Assembly: GCA_021397845.1 (NCBI GenBank)
Contig: CM038053.1
Span: 145,094,541-145,158,540, forward strand
DNA from: Areca catechu
Taxonomy: Eukaryota > Streptophyta > Magnoliopsida > Arecales > Arecaceae
Direction: 5' to 3'
DNA: 64,000 nucleotides
Positions 1-10,678 of this stretch are shown piece after piece. Each line of letters begins with the position of its first letter. Position 1 is the first letter of the stretch. Below the pieces are notes generated by a model. That model did not search any database and was not told where the DNA came from. It saw only the letters and a list, made by a program, of their open reading frames with translations. The position numbers and the translations under genes were made by a program.

Positions 1-254
1 CATTTATCCTTTAGCGGGTATTAGGATCCAATAGACTACATATGAGCCCAACTTTGGCCGGCCAACCCATATGCATCTAAAGGTAGGTACAATACCAATT
101 GCTTCTTTAAGCAATTCCAAGTATTCATGTTGCCCTAGGGGTCCTCACAATCGGCCTTTGGGCCTCCTATTGAAGGTCCTGGTTAGGTCCAACCATTAAC
201 ATGATTGAATTTAATGCTTCTAACGATCCATGATCAAGTCTGACATTGGCCGGT
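1..254 (-). mobile_element. copia leader fragment, inverted
   Basis: Read on the minus strand, this stretch matches the untranslated leader of copia A (about 39880-40110). It shares the blocks GGCCAAAGT(C/T)GGGCT, CTAACCAGGACCTTC and CATGTTAATGGTT in the same order. It is non-coding and ends exactly where the LTR of chromovirus A begins, so chromovirus A appears to have inserted into an older, oppositely oriented relative of copia A. Only the part inside the window is visible. Confidence 0.75.
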
Positions 255-1685
255 TGGTGTGGGCACCAAACCTCTGATTAGGGTTTCAATTTTTGGATCT
301 TGTAATAAGGCTTCCAGCCTAAGCATTGTATTTTTTTTAGTCATGAATTTAGTATCAATTATTTTTGTTTTAGTCATGTACCTTAACCAATTTAGTCAAG
401 TTGCATCTATGGGTCCTGTAATGATTCCAGTCCGAGTCTATTTGAAGATTGGGCCCAAGTCAGAGTGGTCTTCGAGTCTAGTCCAATTTGTAATAGGTCA
501 AGCCATCTCCCAAGCCATGAAAGATGCCACTTAGCACCACCTCATCTATCCCATGTGGCACCACATCACCTTGACATGTGGGTGGCTAAGGCAAGAAGGG
601 AATGCTAGAATTTTTGGGTGCCATTCGCTTTCCTCCCTTCCCTCCCCCTATCAATCCTCTTTCCAAAGGAGCTATGGACATCCAAGGAAGGTCAATGGGC
701 AATGAAGGCATGATCCTTGTTTCAAGCCCCATATTAAGCTTACTTCCCAAAGAGCCTAGTCGACTATGGAAGAAATGCATTGATCCAAAAATCAAGGAGA
801 CAACTCCCATCTTTCAAGCCCAAATCAAGCCACAAAATCTTGGTCGGCATAGAGAAGAAAAAAACATTTGAATTTGGGCACCCACTGCATTAAGCTTTGT
901 ATTTTCTATATTTGAATTTGAATGGGTTTTAAGGTGCCTATATAAAGGGCCTTACCCCTCCCCTTTGTATGGACTAATGTTGATGGATGAAAAGAAAAAT
1001 ATTTGAGTGCTACTCTTCTTCTTAGTTGCCTTCGTTCCTTAAGAACGTCGATCTCCATGAGGGAGCGCCTTCGCCTTCGGGCATCGAGAGGTGTGGGCCT
1101 CAAGTTACCTTCTCTTCAGTGCAAGCCATCCTCCATCTTTGAGCTTGGATGTCCATCGGGACGATCCACCTTGGCACCTAGCAAGAAGAACTCCATCCAC
1201 CACCAATCTCAACTCTCATTCCTTCATTTCTTGTTTTCTTGTTGTTGAATCCTAACTCTTTCCTTGATTGCTCGCAGGTCCTCCAGGTACCACAAAAACG
1301 GAGTCAATTTTCCTTGCCTTCGAGACCTTCAGATGAAAAGCTGGTGCATCCGCGGGGATTGAAGGCTCGATCATCCATGCCGCATCCGCGTGAGCAAGTG
1401 AACTTGGCATCAAGCGCTTCAGAGCTTTTAAGGATTGCAACCCTAAAACTCCTAAGTTGATATTGATTCAAGAGCTAAGTCCTACATAGTTTCTCAATCC
1501 TGAGGTCCTCTTCTTATCCTGTTTAGGGACTTACTTGCTTGCTTGAATTTCTTATTATTGTAGAATCCCAGATCTACTTTTTGTCTGTCTTCGAGAATCC
1601 TAAATCCTAAAAAAAACTAAAAATCACAAAGAACAAAATCACTTGCATCATTCCTCTTATCTTGCATCTAGTTAGTCCCACATCA
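255..1685 (+). repeat. 5' LTR of chromovirus A
   Basis: It begins TGGTGTGGGCAC and ends CCCACATCA, with the PBS 4 bp downstream. The same sequence restarts at 5049 and, after the nested insertion, at 6866-8008. The copy at 6866-8008 lacks roughly 95 bp corresponding to about 1201-1295 here. A TATA box lies at 939-948. Confidence 0.88.
939..948 (+). promoter_or_regulatory. TATA box of chromovirus A LTR
   Basis: CTATATAAAG followed by GGGCC sits in the middle of the LTR, where the U3/R boundary is expected. The same box recurs in the 3' LTR at about 7392-7401 and in unrelated LTRs of this window (23343, 8919). Confidence 0.7.
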
Positions 1686-1689
1686 TGTT

Positions 1690-1701
1690 TGGTATCAGAG
1701 C
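1690..1701 (+). promoter_or_regulatory. Primer-binding site, chromovirus A
   Basis: TGGTATCAGAGC is complementary to the 3' end of initiator methionine tRNA, the usual minus-strand primer of many plant LTR retrotransposons. It lies 4 bp after the LTR end. Confidence 0.85.
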
Positions 1702-2788
1702 ATGGTTAGGACTTAGCACTTCTTAAGTACTTGGATTAGGTGCTTCACCAGGCTGTCCGGTCATAGGAAACAAGAAGGGCAGCAAGACCCTAACTTCCCA
1801 TTCCACGGGGATTTTCTATGGTGTGTAGGGGTGCCACTGTGATTGACCTTTGAAGGGGAACACAAGGAGTTAGGTTTTTTTTTAAAAAAAAAATAAAAGA
1901 AAATTTTTGCATCATTAGATCTCATCTTTAAATTTCTGCATTTTTTTCTTTTCAATACATGGCCTGTTGTTTTAGGTGTTGCTATTTATAGAAACCTCCA
2001 AAATTTATTATTCTTATTTTGTTAGATTCCACGTAATTTAAAGTAATTTTGATAATTTTCTTAAATTTTATTACAGCCTATAGAATTTCTACACGCTGGA
2101 ATACTACCTGAGAACAAAATCTATTCTGAGATTTTTAGCAAGTGCATCTTTTCATGTTTTCATCTCTCAAATAGTTTAATTTTGCATTTAGCTTCATCTC
2201 TTGTCATTTCCAGCAACTTATTTCTACTATCATACATCAAAAATCTGAAAACATAACTTAGATACATCTCATTAGATCATTTGTATGACATCATTTTCAT
2301 AAATCATGTAAGGGCATCAATATCAAAAGATAAGGGAAGGAAGTCATTACCTTTCCTTAGCCTAAAAACAACCACCCTGCATATCGGACCTAATCCCTAA
2401 TTAAAACTGAGTAGACACTTAATTTGCTCTAGTGAGCTAAGGACACCCACAAGGTCAGGTCGAACCAAGTGTCAAGCCAATTTAGACAACTTGTTTGTGT
2501 GTGCTTGTGTATTTGGTGTCTAGGCAAGTAGTTTAGGGACAAGAGTCTGAAGGAAGGTGGGTTGATTCACTTACCTAGACAATTTCAAATTGGTGTACAA
2601 GGCAAGCAACCAACCTCACACTTACTTGGCCAGGTGCCAAGTTACTACCACTAAGATTGTCATCTTGATCTAACATTTGGTTTGGACTCTAGTCTAGCAA
2701 ACCCCTAGCCCGAGTTTGAGTCCGTGTGTGCATGTCGACGAGATTAGGAGTTCCCTATCACCTCCATCATTCCCAACCAAGTGAACCC
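1702..2788 (+). other. Leader of chromovirus A (non-coding)
   Basis: No convincing gene. About 1740-1850 contains a block (GTCATAGGA ... TCTATGGTGTGTAGGGGTG) that also occurs in the leaders of the copia elements at 17290-17390, 14040-14150 and 14270-14400. A later part (2500-2650) carries GTGTCTAGGCAAGTAG-like sequence that also resembles those copia leaders. A T-rich/A-rich stretch lies at 1867-1905. Confidence 0.6.
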
Positions 2789-3930
2789 ATGGAGAACGAT
2801 CAAGAAGATCAATTAAAGGTCCTCATTGAATAGTTGCTAGGGTGAACAATAGGCTTGATAAGTTTGAAGATAGATTTGAAGCCCGCAAGGCCCATGCTAA
2901 ATTCAACTCCTCTGGGCCCAATTCCTTTGATCCAAGAGCCTATGATCATGATCTTGTCCCTAAGTCTAGCCCTAGGAGCCCATACCAATACTTGGTTGAC
3001 TCTGAGGAGGGACCCATTAGGAGCACCGAACCTTATGCACCTACTCTTGATTGAAGACAATAGGTGTATATTGATTGGGAGGAGCGCATGGATCACTATT
3101 TCGAATATACTAGGACGTCGGAGTTAGAAAAATTAAGATTGGCCATACATAGGTTAACCCGATATGTTAAGTGGCATTGGGAAGCTATTGAGGATGAATG
3201 TTATCAAAGAGGAGAAAGAATATATAGCTCAAAAAACATGAGAAGTAGGCTAAGAGAAAAGTACCTAGGTAGATTTTATGAGCAAAGATTTTTAGACCAA
3301 TGGTACAAACTAAGGTAGGGCGATAGACCAGTGTCAGAGTATATTGAGAAATTTAATGGATTTATTAGGAGATGTAGCAGAGTTGAGTCTGAGGCTATGA
3401 TCATATCAAGATTTCGAGCTGGCCTACGTAGGGACATCTAAGAGGAACTATCCCATTGGAAAATTTAGAATCATGAGGAAGCCTATCACATAGCTAGGGA
3501 GTTTGAGTCTTATCAAAGGGAACTCACGACCAGTCACTCTCAGTCCAACAGGGTTAGTATCTCTGAAACCAAGCCCAACCCTAACCCTAGTCGACCCACC
3601 CCTGCTACCCCATGTGTTCACCATGGTGACATTAAAGAGGAGGATTAAATTGCAGACATGGAATTGGCTGACCAAAAAAACACCCAGGCTGAATCTATTT
3701 TGGAAGGACCCTCAGAAGATCCTGAACCCACCAGTGAGCCTGAAGTAGAAGTATATGAGGCTGACATGAGTTTGGTAGATGAATATGAAGGAGAAGACTG
3801 TGAAGAGGATAACTCTAGTACCTTACCTATGGAAACCTTGGGAGAAGATAAGATTGTTGAGCCTAGTCCTGAAACATCAGAACAATAAGAAATTAGTGAG
3901 GACTTGGTTCCTATGAGTCAATGCCCTCAA
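2789..3930 (+). pseudogene. gag of chromovirus A (degenerate)
   Basis: The frame opens at an ATG at 2789 and would encode the capsid/nucleocapsid precursor of a gypsy element. The best-preserved block is at 3064-3318, a retrotransposon-gag domain with WEERMDHYFEYTRTSELEKL, then a conserved tryptophan region and a long basic helix ending in KYLGRFYEQRFLDQWYKLR. The following PVSEYIEKFNGFIRRC segment is typical of gypsy Gag. Several stops (about 2832, 3055, 3316, 3439, 3646) break it. The C-terminal part is acidic (about 3730-3885), with no clear CCHC zinc knuckle. The related Gag at 63999-62756 on the other strand has the same acidic LVDEYEGEDF segment, so the two elements belong to one family. 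Confidence 0.82.
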
Positions 3931-4558
3931 GAAGAACCCACTCCATTAGCCTCAACCCGAGACCTCATTCAGCTCGCTTGTAAAGAGTTCATTCCTCTAA
4001 CCCTTGTTGATGACCTTTTTCTATAACTAAGTCTTCCCTTCTTGAAAAGCCTGCACTTACAATGACCAAATTCTCCATCCATCAACTTGACCTTATGACA
4101 CCCATAGATCAATGTCCAAATTTTAAGATCATCTTGACTAACCGAGGCCTGTTTCATGCTTCCCATAGATTGCCCCAAGACTCTGATTCCTATTTCCTAT
4201 CCTTCCCTGAGTCTTTTCATGTTTCTAGAGCCATAGGGTTACATTTCGTAGAGATTACCAAGTTGAATGAACCCTTAGAGACCATCCAATTTGCTACCTA
4301 CTTTTGGTATACTTTATGGCATTTACTAAGGATCTATGGTAATTTTTCTTATGCATACCGGACCACGGTCAAATCTAGAGAGTCAATAATCTATTAGGTT
4401 TAGGCCCTAGAGAGTCTAATAAAATTCCTCTCAATAGGAATGCATAGTTGAGTCTACATTTTGCATCATGATAGAATTCTACATTAAGTACAAATTTTAA
4501 AATAATTTGACTGATTCCCAGAAATGAACCAAAGAGTTTGAAATTAGGGATTCTGTAA
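3931..4558 (+). pseudogene. gag-downstream open region, unknown function
   Basis: An open frame at 4062-4397 (111 codons) follows gag. I do not recognise a known domain. Its C-terminal half (SFPESFHVSRAIGLHFVEIT, then FATYFWYTLWHLL) is clearly related to the product of 63226-62756 on the minus strand, so it is a conserved part of this family and not a chance frame. It could be the C-terminus of a long Gag or a separate product. After 4397 the sequence is non-coding until the integrase tail. Confidence 0.6.
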
Positions 4559-5045
4559 TGATTAGGCTTAGGCCTGAATGGTTTCCACTGAGAACCATTA
4601 AGAAACTTCATGCTCATGGAGCTTGCCCCTTTAGAGTGATGAGGAGAGTTGGCCCTAATGCCTATGTGCTTGAGCTACCCTGGATTATGGCATTAGCTCG
4701 ACTTTTAATATCCCAGACTTAGTCGAGTATAGGAAACCAACAAACATACCCAGTGAGATATTTGGGCCTAACCTTTCATTTGAGAGCGAACTCGACTCAA
4801 AGTGTCCACCTCCAATTTTACTTGAGAGAGGAGAGCGGATCGAGCGTGTCCTGGATGATCAAGCTATGACCACCCGGGGCAAAGGCTATCAGCGTTACTT
4901 GGTCCGATTGCAAGGCTGACCACAGTCTGATGATTCGTAGGATACCTGAGAGGACTTGCAGCACCTCGAATCGACCTTCTGGAAAAGTATCAAAGCCAAA
5001 TCAGCCCTTACTCGACAGGGTCAAGTTCCTCCCACCCCGAGAGAA
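4559..5045 (+). pseudogene. Integrase C-terminus and chromodomain, chromovirus A
   Basis: The first frame gives a basic integrase tail with MIRLRPEWFPLRTIKKLHAH followed by FRVMRRVGPNAYVLELP, the GPY/F-like module of Ty3/gypsy integrases. After frameshifts a chromodomain-like segment follows around 4850-5000, with TTRGKGYQRYLVR and later SDDS. Chromodomains of this kind define the chromovirus clade and are known to steer integration to heterochromatin. The integrase zinc finger and the catalytic DDE core are absent. The purine-rich end CACCCCGAGAGAAT just before 5049 is the polypurine tract. Confidence 0.75.
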
Positions 5046-5048
5046 TTG

Positions 5049-5203
5049 GTGTGGGCACTAGATCTCTGATTAGGGTTTCAATTTTTGGGTCTTGTAATAA
5101 GGCTTCCAGCCTAAGCATTGTATTTTTTTTAGTCATGAATTTAGACTCAATTATTTTTTTTTTAGTCATGTACCTTGATCAATTTGGTCAAGTTATGTCT
5201 ATG
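5049..5203 (+). repeat. 3' LTR of chromovirus A, left part
   Basis: It matches 255-415 of the 5' LTR and starts directly after the purine-rich PPT. It is interrupted after the TSD base at 5203 by a solo LTR and resumes at 6866. Confidence 0.85.
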
Positions 5204-6865
5204 TGATGCAGAATGAATACTCTGATACCAAAATGATGCAGAACGAGAGTGTGGAATGCGGAAGCAAATTAAAATTTATGTATTTTTTTTTTATATATTT
5301 TCAGAAGTCGGCTTTGACTCAAAGGAAAGATAAACTAAGGTTGAAAGAAACTAAGAAATGATAGAAAGCACAATTAAAAGGAGTGGATTATCAGAGTAAC
5401 TCAGAAGTAGGATCGCTGGGGATAGAGAAACCCCCAGATCTAGGGTTTGCTCTAAGTTTCAACGAAACAGACAAAGTGAGAAGGGAAGGTTCTTGTTACC
5501 TAGCAGTGATATCTCTCCATTTGGTGGAAAAAGACTCTCTCAAGCAGATTATTGGATCCCGGGAGTCAAGGTATCTTCGCAATGGATCCTCTGATAATGG
5601 TCCTTGGAAAAGTTGGCCTCTTCTTGAACCCTGGATCCTGGAGAGAAGAAGAACAAGGTTAGGAACAAGAGACTCAGGGAAGAGAGTTACCAGGGTAGAA
5701 GAAAGGATGGTATCTGAAGGTCTTCAGCTGATCTGGAACTTCTAGGCTGCGAATTTGGGACTTCTTCTCCTGGATCTGCTGGATGGACTCTGAAGCAGTG
5801 GTAGCTGACTTGAAGATGGCTGGACTGGGGTCCTGGTGGTCGGCCACCCTTTGGAAGAAGAACCTTAGAGATGGTGTAGAGGCTAGGATTTGGTGGTGGT
5901 GGAGTAGAGATGGGTGGACTAAGCTAGGGTTTTGGGGTTGGAGATCTCACACCTCCTCAAGGTTCCTAGGGAACCCGGATTTACTCCCTCACAGAGCTCA
6001 ACACTCAGAATAAGTGTGGAAGAACAAGACTTTGCTAAAAAAAAGGGATTTCATTCATAAGATTTCATAAGATAAGTTCAAGTTACAAAAGGGGTATAAT
6101 ATATAGACCTATAGGAAAAATCAAAACCATACAAGTTTCCATGTGGGACTAATAGGACTAATCTACACTTTAGGCATCAAATTCTCTTCCCTTGGCCCAC
6201 CAAGACTCCTTCCGTGAGTAAGCAGCCCAAAAACTCCAAGAAAACTTGAAAATCAGCTCCAAATGGCAGGTTATGGGGGTGTCTCCTAGTATCTCTCCAT
6301 GAATCAAGGATTTTTCCTTCATGGTTTGGCTCTTTTGGACACCTCCTAGTCTTGCTCCACAAGTTTAGACTTCTTCTTTTCTTGGCTTTGGCACTTTAGG
6401 AAACTTTTGGGTGCCTCCTTGATTTTCTCCCAAGACATGCTCTCTTCAAGAAAATTTCTTGCCATCCTGGCTTGGGTTTATCTGGAAAGAAGTTGGCTCC
6501 TCCTTGGATTGAGGTATCTTGATGGATTTCTCCCCCAAGTGGTGCAAGAAAAAGGGGAACTTACTTCTTATGGTGTGGGGACAAAAGACATTGGATGGAG
6601 ATGTGGCAGGGAGTGTGGCACCCACTTGTAGCTGGACCATGGAAGAAAAAATGTGGCACCCTATGGCAAAGGGAATGGCACCAACCTGGACCTGGACTTG
6701 GACTGAGTCAACATGACTCAACAAAAATTGAAATGACAAAATTACAGACTCAAAATTGGATTGATCAGGTCAATCCTTATTACAAACCCTAATTTTCTCG
6801 GGCAAGGTCAATCAGAGATCCAGATGGAACCCTGAAGTCTTCTTCTGATTCTGGTGCCCGCACCA
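5204..6865 (-). repeat. Solo LTR (chromovirus type) with perfect TSD
   Basis: On the minus strand it runs TGGTGCGGGCACC ... TGCATCA, and it is flanked by the 5-bp direct repeat CTATG (5199-5203 and 6866-6870). No internal domain is present, so it is a solo LTR left by recombination between two LTRs. At 1,662 bp it is longer than its relatives at 18843-20091 and 57864-59279. A minus-strand TATA-like stretch lies near 6102-6112. Open frames inside (e.g. 5383-5745, 5783-6013) look like chance frames: no homology to retroelement domains was recognised. Confidence 0.85.
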
Positions 6866-8008
6866 CTATGGGTCCTATAATGATTCTAGTCCGAGTCTAT
6901 TTGAAGATTGGGCCCAAGCCAGAGTGGTCTTCGAGTCTAGTCCAATTTGTAATGGGTCAAGCCATGAAAGATGCCACTTGGCACCACCTCATCTATCTTA
7001 TGTGGTGCCACATCACCTTGACATGTGGGCAGCCAATGCAAGAAGGGAATGCTGGAATTTTTGGGCGCCATTCCTTGATTCTTTCCTCCCTTCCCTTCCC
7101 CTATCAAGCCTTTTTCCAAAGGAGCTACGGACATCCAAGGAAGGTCAATGGGCAATGAAGGCATGATCCTTGTTTCAAGCCCCATATCAAGCTTACTTCC
7201 TAAAAAGCCTGGTCGAGTATGGAAGAAATGCATTGACGCAAAAATCAAGGAGACAACTCCCATCTTTCAAGCCCAAATCAAGCCACAAAATCTTGGTCGG
7301 CCAAGAGAAGAAAAAAAAAATTGAATTTGGGCACCCTCTTCATGAAGCTTTGTATTTTTTTTCATTTGAATTTGAATGGGTTTTAAGGTGCCTATATAAA
7401 GGGCCTTACCCCTCCCTTGAATGGACTAATGTTGATGAATGAAAAGAAAAAGATTTGAGTGATACTCTTCTTCTTAGTTGCCTTCGTTCCTTAAGAACGT
7501 CGATCTCTATGAGGGAATGCCTTCGCCTTCGGGCATCGAGAGGTGTGAGGCCTCAAGTTACCTTCTCTTCAGTGCAAGCCATCCTCCATCTTCGAGTTCG
7601 GATGTCCATCGGGATGATCCACCTTGGCACCTAGCAAGAAGAACTCCATCCACGGAGTCGGTTTCCCTTGCCTTCGAGACCTTTGGATGGAAAGCCAATG
7701 CATTCGCTGGGGTTGAAAGCTTGATCATCCAGGCCGCATTTATGAGAGCGAGTGAACTCGGCATCGAGCACTTCAGAGCTTTTAAGGTTTGCAATCCTAG
7801 AACTCCTAAGTTGATATTAATTCGAGAGCTAAGTTCTATGGGGTTTCTCAATCTTGGGTTCCTCTTCCTATCCTGTTTAGGGACTTACTTGCTTGCTTGA
7901 ATTTCTTATTATTGTAGAATGCTAGATCTACTTTTTGTCTGTCTTCGGGAATCCTAAATCCTAAAAAAAACTAAAAATCACAAAGAATAAAATCACTTGC
8001 ATCATTCC
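6866..8008 (+). repeat. 3' LTR of chromovirus A, right part (truncated)
   Basis: It continues the LTR after the solo insertion and is collinear with 416-1658 of the 5' LTR, except for a gap of about 95 bp. Identity stops close to CTTGCATCATTCC at 8008, so the terminal CCCACATCA is missing. A TATA box is at about 7392-7401. The motif GGGCATCGAGAGGTGTGAGG lies at about 7529-7548. Confidence 0.85.
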
Positions 8009-8562
8009 ACTCATCTGGCGGATGTCGCTTGTAGCTGAACGGATAACCCCACCCCAGATCCGCCCGTGCCACTGGCCATAGCATCTTCTTCCCTTTTCGA
8101 TTGGAGAGCCCACTGCCAAGCCCAGCCATGCCACCATCCATGCCAATCATCTTCCCATCCGCGCCAGCCATCGTCGCGCCCATTCTGTTGTCTTCACCCA
8201 GCACTGTCGCCGTTGAAGGCCTCACCGATTTTCCATGCCTGCGGTCCACCTCTATTCTGCCCAGCCTCCATCCATGGGGAAGAAGAGAAGAGCACGAATG
8301 TCAAAGCATCTTTCCTCCCTATTGCTGACTTCAGAACTGCACTATTCTCAAAGCATATGCTCCCCACAGCACACCGATCTCAAAGCAGCCCAAAAATGAT
8401 GAAGTACAGATCTTAGAGCTGCACCAATTTCAAAGCTACATGATTCTCGGTGCAGTCAAAAAAAAATCATCAAGCATTGCATAGAATTAAAATAATGGGT
8501 TTTAGTTCCACCCAAGTCATCTTCAAACTTGACATAGTCGAGTTCTCCCTACTCCAGGATAA
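8009..8562 (+). mobile_element. Internal region of a truncated TGATGGGG-type element
   Basis: This 550-bp segment precedes an LTR and ends with GACATAGTCGAGTTCTCCC and the purine-poor stretch CTCCAGGATAA. That end matches the PPT-proximal ends of the kelch-carrying element (61950-61980) and of the 22361 element (24028-24054). Its left half (8030-8330) is rich in GC and CC dinucleotides, unlike the AT-rich flanks. It contains overlapping open frames but no domain I recognise, and it may be captured host sequence. The 5' LTR is missing because the element is cut at 8009. Confidence 0.55.
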
Positions 8563-9264
8563 TGATGGGGATCCAGAGCATAGCCACCTCAACAACCATG
8601 TGGAGTCCCAGCATACCCCTTCCACCCTCCAGGCACATCAACTCCACATGCCATCAAGAGAGAAAGGAAGGTCAAGTGGATAAGCATGAATCCCCTGATT
8701 CATGCCAAGCAATTAAGGAAAGATATGGTCCCCTCCAAGCCCAAAAGAGCAGGTGTTTGGCGCCCCACATGGTCCCTCCCTTGGTCCCCCTCTTCTTTCC
8801 TTATTTTTCTTGAGTTTTTTTTTGGAAATTGTATAAAACCTTCCATGTTGTCACTCAGCAAATCAAGAAGGATTGTGGTGCATATATTTTCTTTACTTTC
8901 TTCCTAAGTAATTGGTCTCTATATAAGGAACCCTCTCTTGTATTGAAAGTAATGAAGATTATGAATTTTTGAAAAGGAAAGTGTTCTTTGTTCTACCTCC
9001 ATGAGGGAGTGGGTCTGAGGCCCATTTTTCCTTCGCCTTCGGGCGTTGAAGGATGTGAGACCCTATGCCTTTGTCCTGCGGGACATCAAGGGGTGTGAGA
9101 CCCTGTTTGCCTTTGTCCTGCAGGACATTAAGAGGTGTGAGGCCCTATTTGCCTTTGTCCTTCGGGACATCGAGGGGTGTGAGGCCCTAGTTATCCCGTT
9201 CTTGACCCTAATCCCTAGAGACTTCTCAGCTCTTCGATGATCCTTCCATCATTGTCCCACATCA
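8563..9264 (+). repeat. 3' LTR of a TGATGGGG-type element
   Basis: Starts TGATGGGGATCC and ends GTCCCACATCA (702 bp). A TATA box (TCTATATAAGG) lies at about 8918-8927, and four short tandem repeats lie downstream. It is related at its start to the LTRs at 22361, 24055, 59750 and 61981. Confidence 0.75.
9030..9190 (+). repeat. Short tandem repeats in the LTR R/U5 region
   Basis: About four imperfect copies of a unit of roughly 43-45 bp, each containing GCCTTTGTCCT(G/T)C(G/A)GGACAT followed by GGGTGTGAG(A/G)CCCT. They lie just downstream of the TATA box. LTRs at 22361 and 59750 have different short tandem repeats in the equivalent place. Confidence 0.8.
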
Positions 9265-10665
9265 CCGGCCCACCTGACCACGTGTTAAGATAGTCATACT
9301 GAGCCATCATATGTTGAATGGCAATCCCACTCACTTGATGACCATCCATTCTTTGGAATTGTCGATGATCACCCAACTTATGGACTCATTACCAATCCAA
9401 CTTAATGGGAGGCTAAGACTTAGGCTATCACATAACTTAGTCTTTTCATAGACTTAATAATTTAGAGGATTTAAAACTTTGTGACACATGAAAAGAAGAA
9501 ATAGACCTTGTTTTGAGAATTCCCGCCAAACTCTTAGAGGGTTTCAAGATCAAATTGGTCCATGGGCACCTAAAACCAGTCAGACTAATTAATCTTAGTT
9601 GACATGGGTCAACTCGAATCAATAGATAATCTAATCAAATATGGTTAACTATATTATCCAGGTAAGTAAGATCAAGGGATGGGTTAAGCCAAGTAAGCCT
9701 CTTGCCTTAGACACCAACCATGAGTTGTCCAAGTAAGAGTTAGCCCCAAAGAACCTTGATCATAATTGTCAAACTTACCTTGGACATCAAGTGGTTTACC
9801 ATAATCAATTAGGCTAACCTAAAGATCCTAGCTCACCACAAAGCCATGAATCAAATCCACTTAGATGTATGGACTGATCTAACTAACTATTAGGAGATCT
9901 ATAGAGGAAAGACCTAATTCAACTTTTGATTAGTCTTTTCTCTATTTAATCCATTCATCTAAGCCTAGGTCTAACCTATTTAAGGATCCAATTCTAGCTA
10001 ACCCAATCAACCCATGGTTTATCAATCATGACTTAAGATTAGAATCATATCCTAAATTTTAAAAAGGGTTTCAAAAATTATAACTTAATTCTCAATCAAG
10101 TGTAACATGGTAATTGAAATATTTTCAATTAAACCGAGTGAAATAATTATACAAAAGAAAATTTTTGAACTTCAAAACTTACTATTTCAGGCTTTTCTGC
10201 TCAAGTTAGCTCATGTAGGATGAGTCGGCTCATCCAGAACACATAAGAAAGACTGTATGTACTGTCTGTTGAATCGAGTCGACTCAAACAAGGATCGAGT
10301 CGGCTTGGTTCATCAGAGCAGAAACAATAATGTCAAGTCTCAAACTTTTTCACATGAACTTTTCAAGGTTTTATATTATACATCTTTTAGATCTTATCTA
10401 AACATAATTATGATTTGTCAACCAAAGAATAAAACCATTTTAATCCATCAAATCCCTCACTTTCTTCTTCATAAGGTCGTGACGTAGGGGCACCCCTACA
10501 TGCCATAGGAGAAACCCTTGGAATGGGAAGAGATGGTCTTTAAACCATACTTCTCTCCTATGACGGATAGCCATGGCAAATCCACCTTAATCCAAGTACT
10601 TTATAAAGAAAATAAATTGATTTCATATAAAAATCATTAAACTAGACATGTATCATAGCCTGGTC
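9265..10665 (-). mobile_element. Leader of copia C (minus strand), truncated
   Basis: Non-coding sequence that follows the PBS of copia C when read on the minus strand. It includes the module with CCTATGGCATGTAGGGGTGCC (complement of about 10484-10510) and segments about tab-like words such as CTTAGACACC that recur in the other copia leaders. No gag frame survives: the element is cut at 9264/9265 by the neighbouring LTR. Confidence 0.65.
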
Positions 10666-10677
10666 GCTCTGATACCA
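10666..10677 (-). promoter_or_regulatory. Primer-binding site, copia C
   Basis: The minus strand reads TGGTATCAGAGC, the initiator tRNA-Met complement, next to the LTR end (TGTAAGGGAACC on the plus strand). Confidence 0.8.
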
Positions 10678-10678
10678 T

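Larger units (their letters stand above)
255..8008 (+). mobile_element. Chromovirus A, RT-less Ty3/gypsy element
   Basis: An LTR retrotransposon with a TGGTGTGGGCAC...CCCACATCA 5' LTR (255-1685), a PBS matching initiator tRNA-Met, a gag region and an integrase C-terminal/chromodomain region, then a 3' LTR starting at 5049. The internal region is only about 3.36 kb. No protease, reverse transcriptase, RNase H or integrase catalytic core can be found between gag and the integrase tail, so it is a non-autonomous derivative. The 3' LTR is interrupted by a solo LTR (5204-6865) and loses its last 35-40 bp near 8008, where a different element begins. No TSD can be checked because the right end is missing. 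The minus-strand element at 57864-64000 has the same gag family and also lacks a polymerase. Confidence 0.85.

Noticed and set aside
5383..6013. Possible small genes inside the solo LTR
   Set aside because: No domain was recognised and related LTRs at 18843 and 57864 do not keep these frames.
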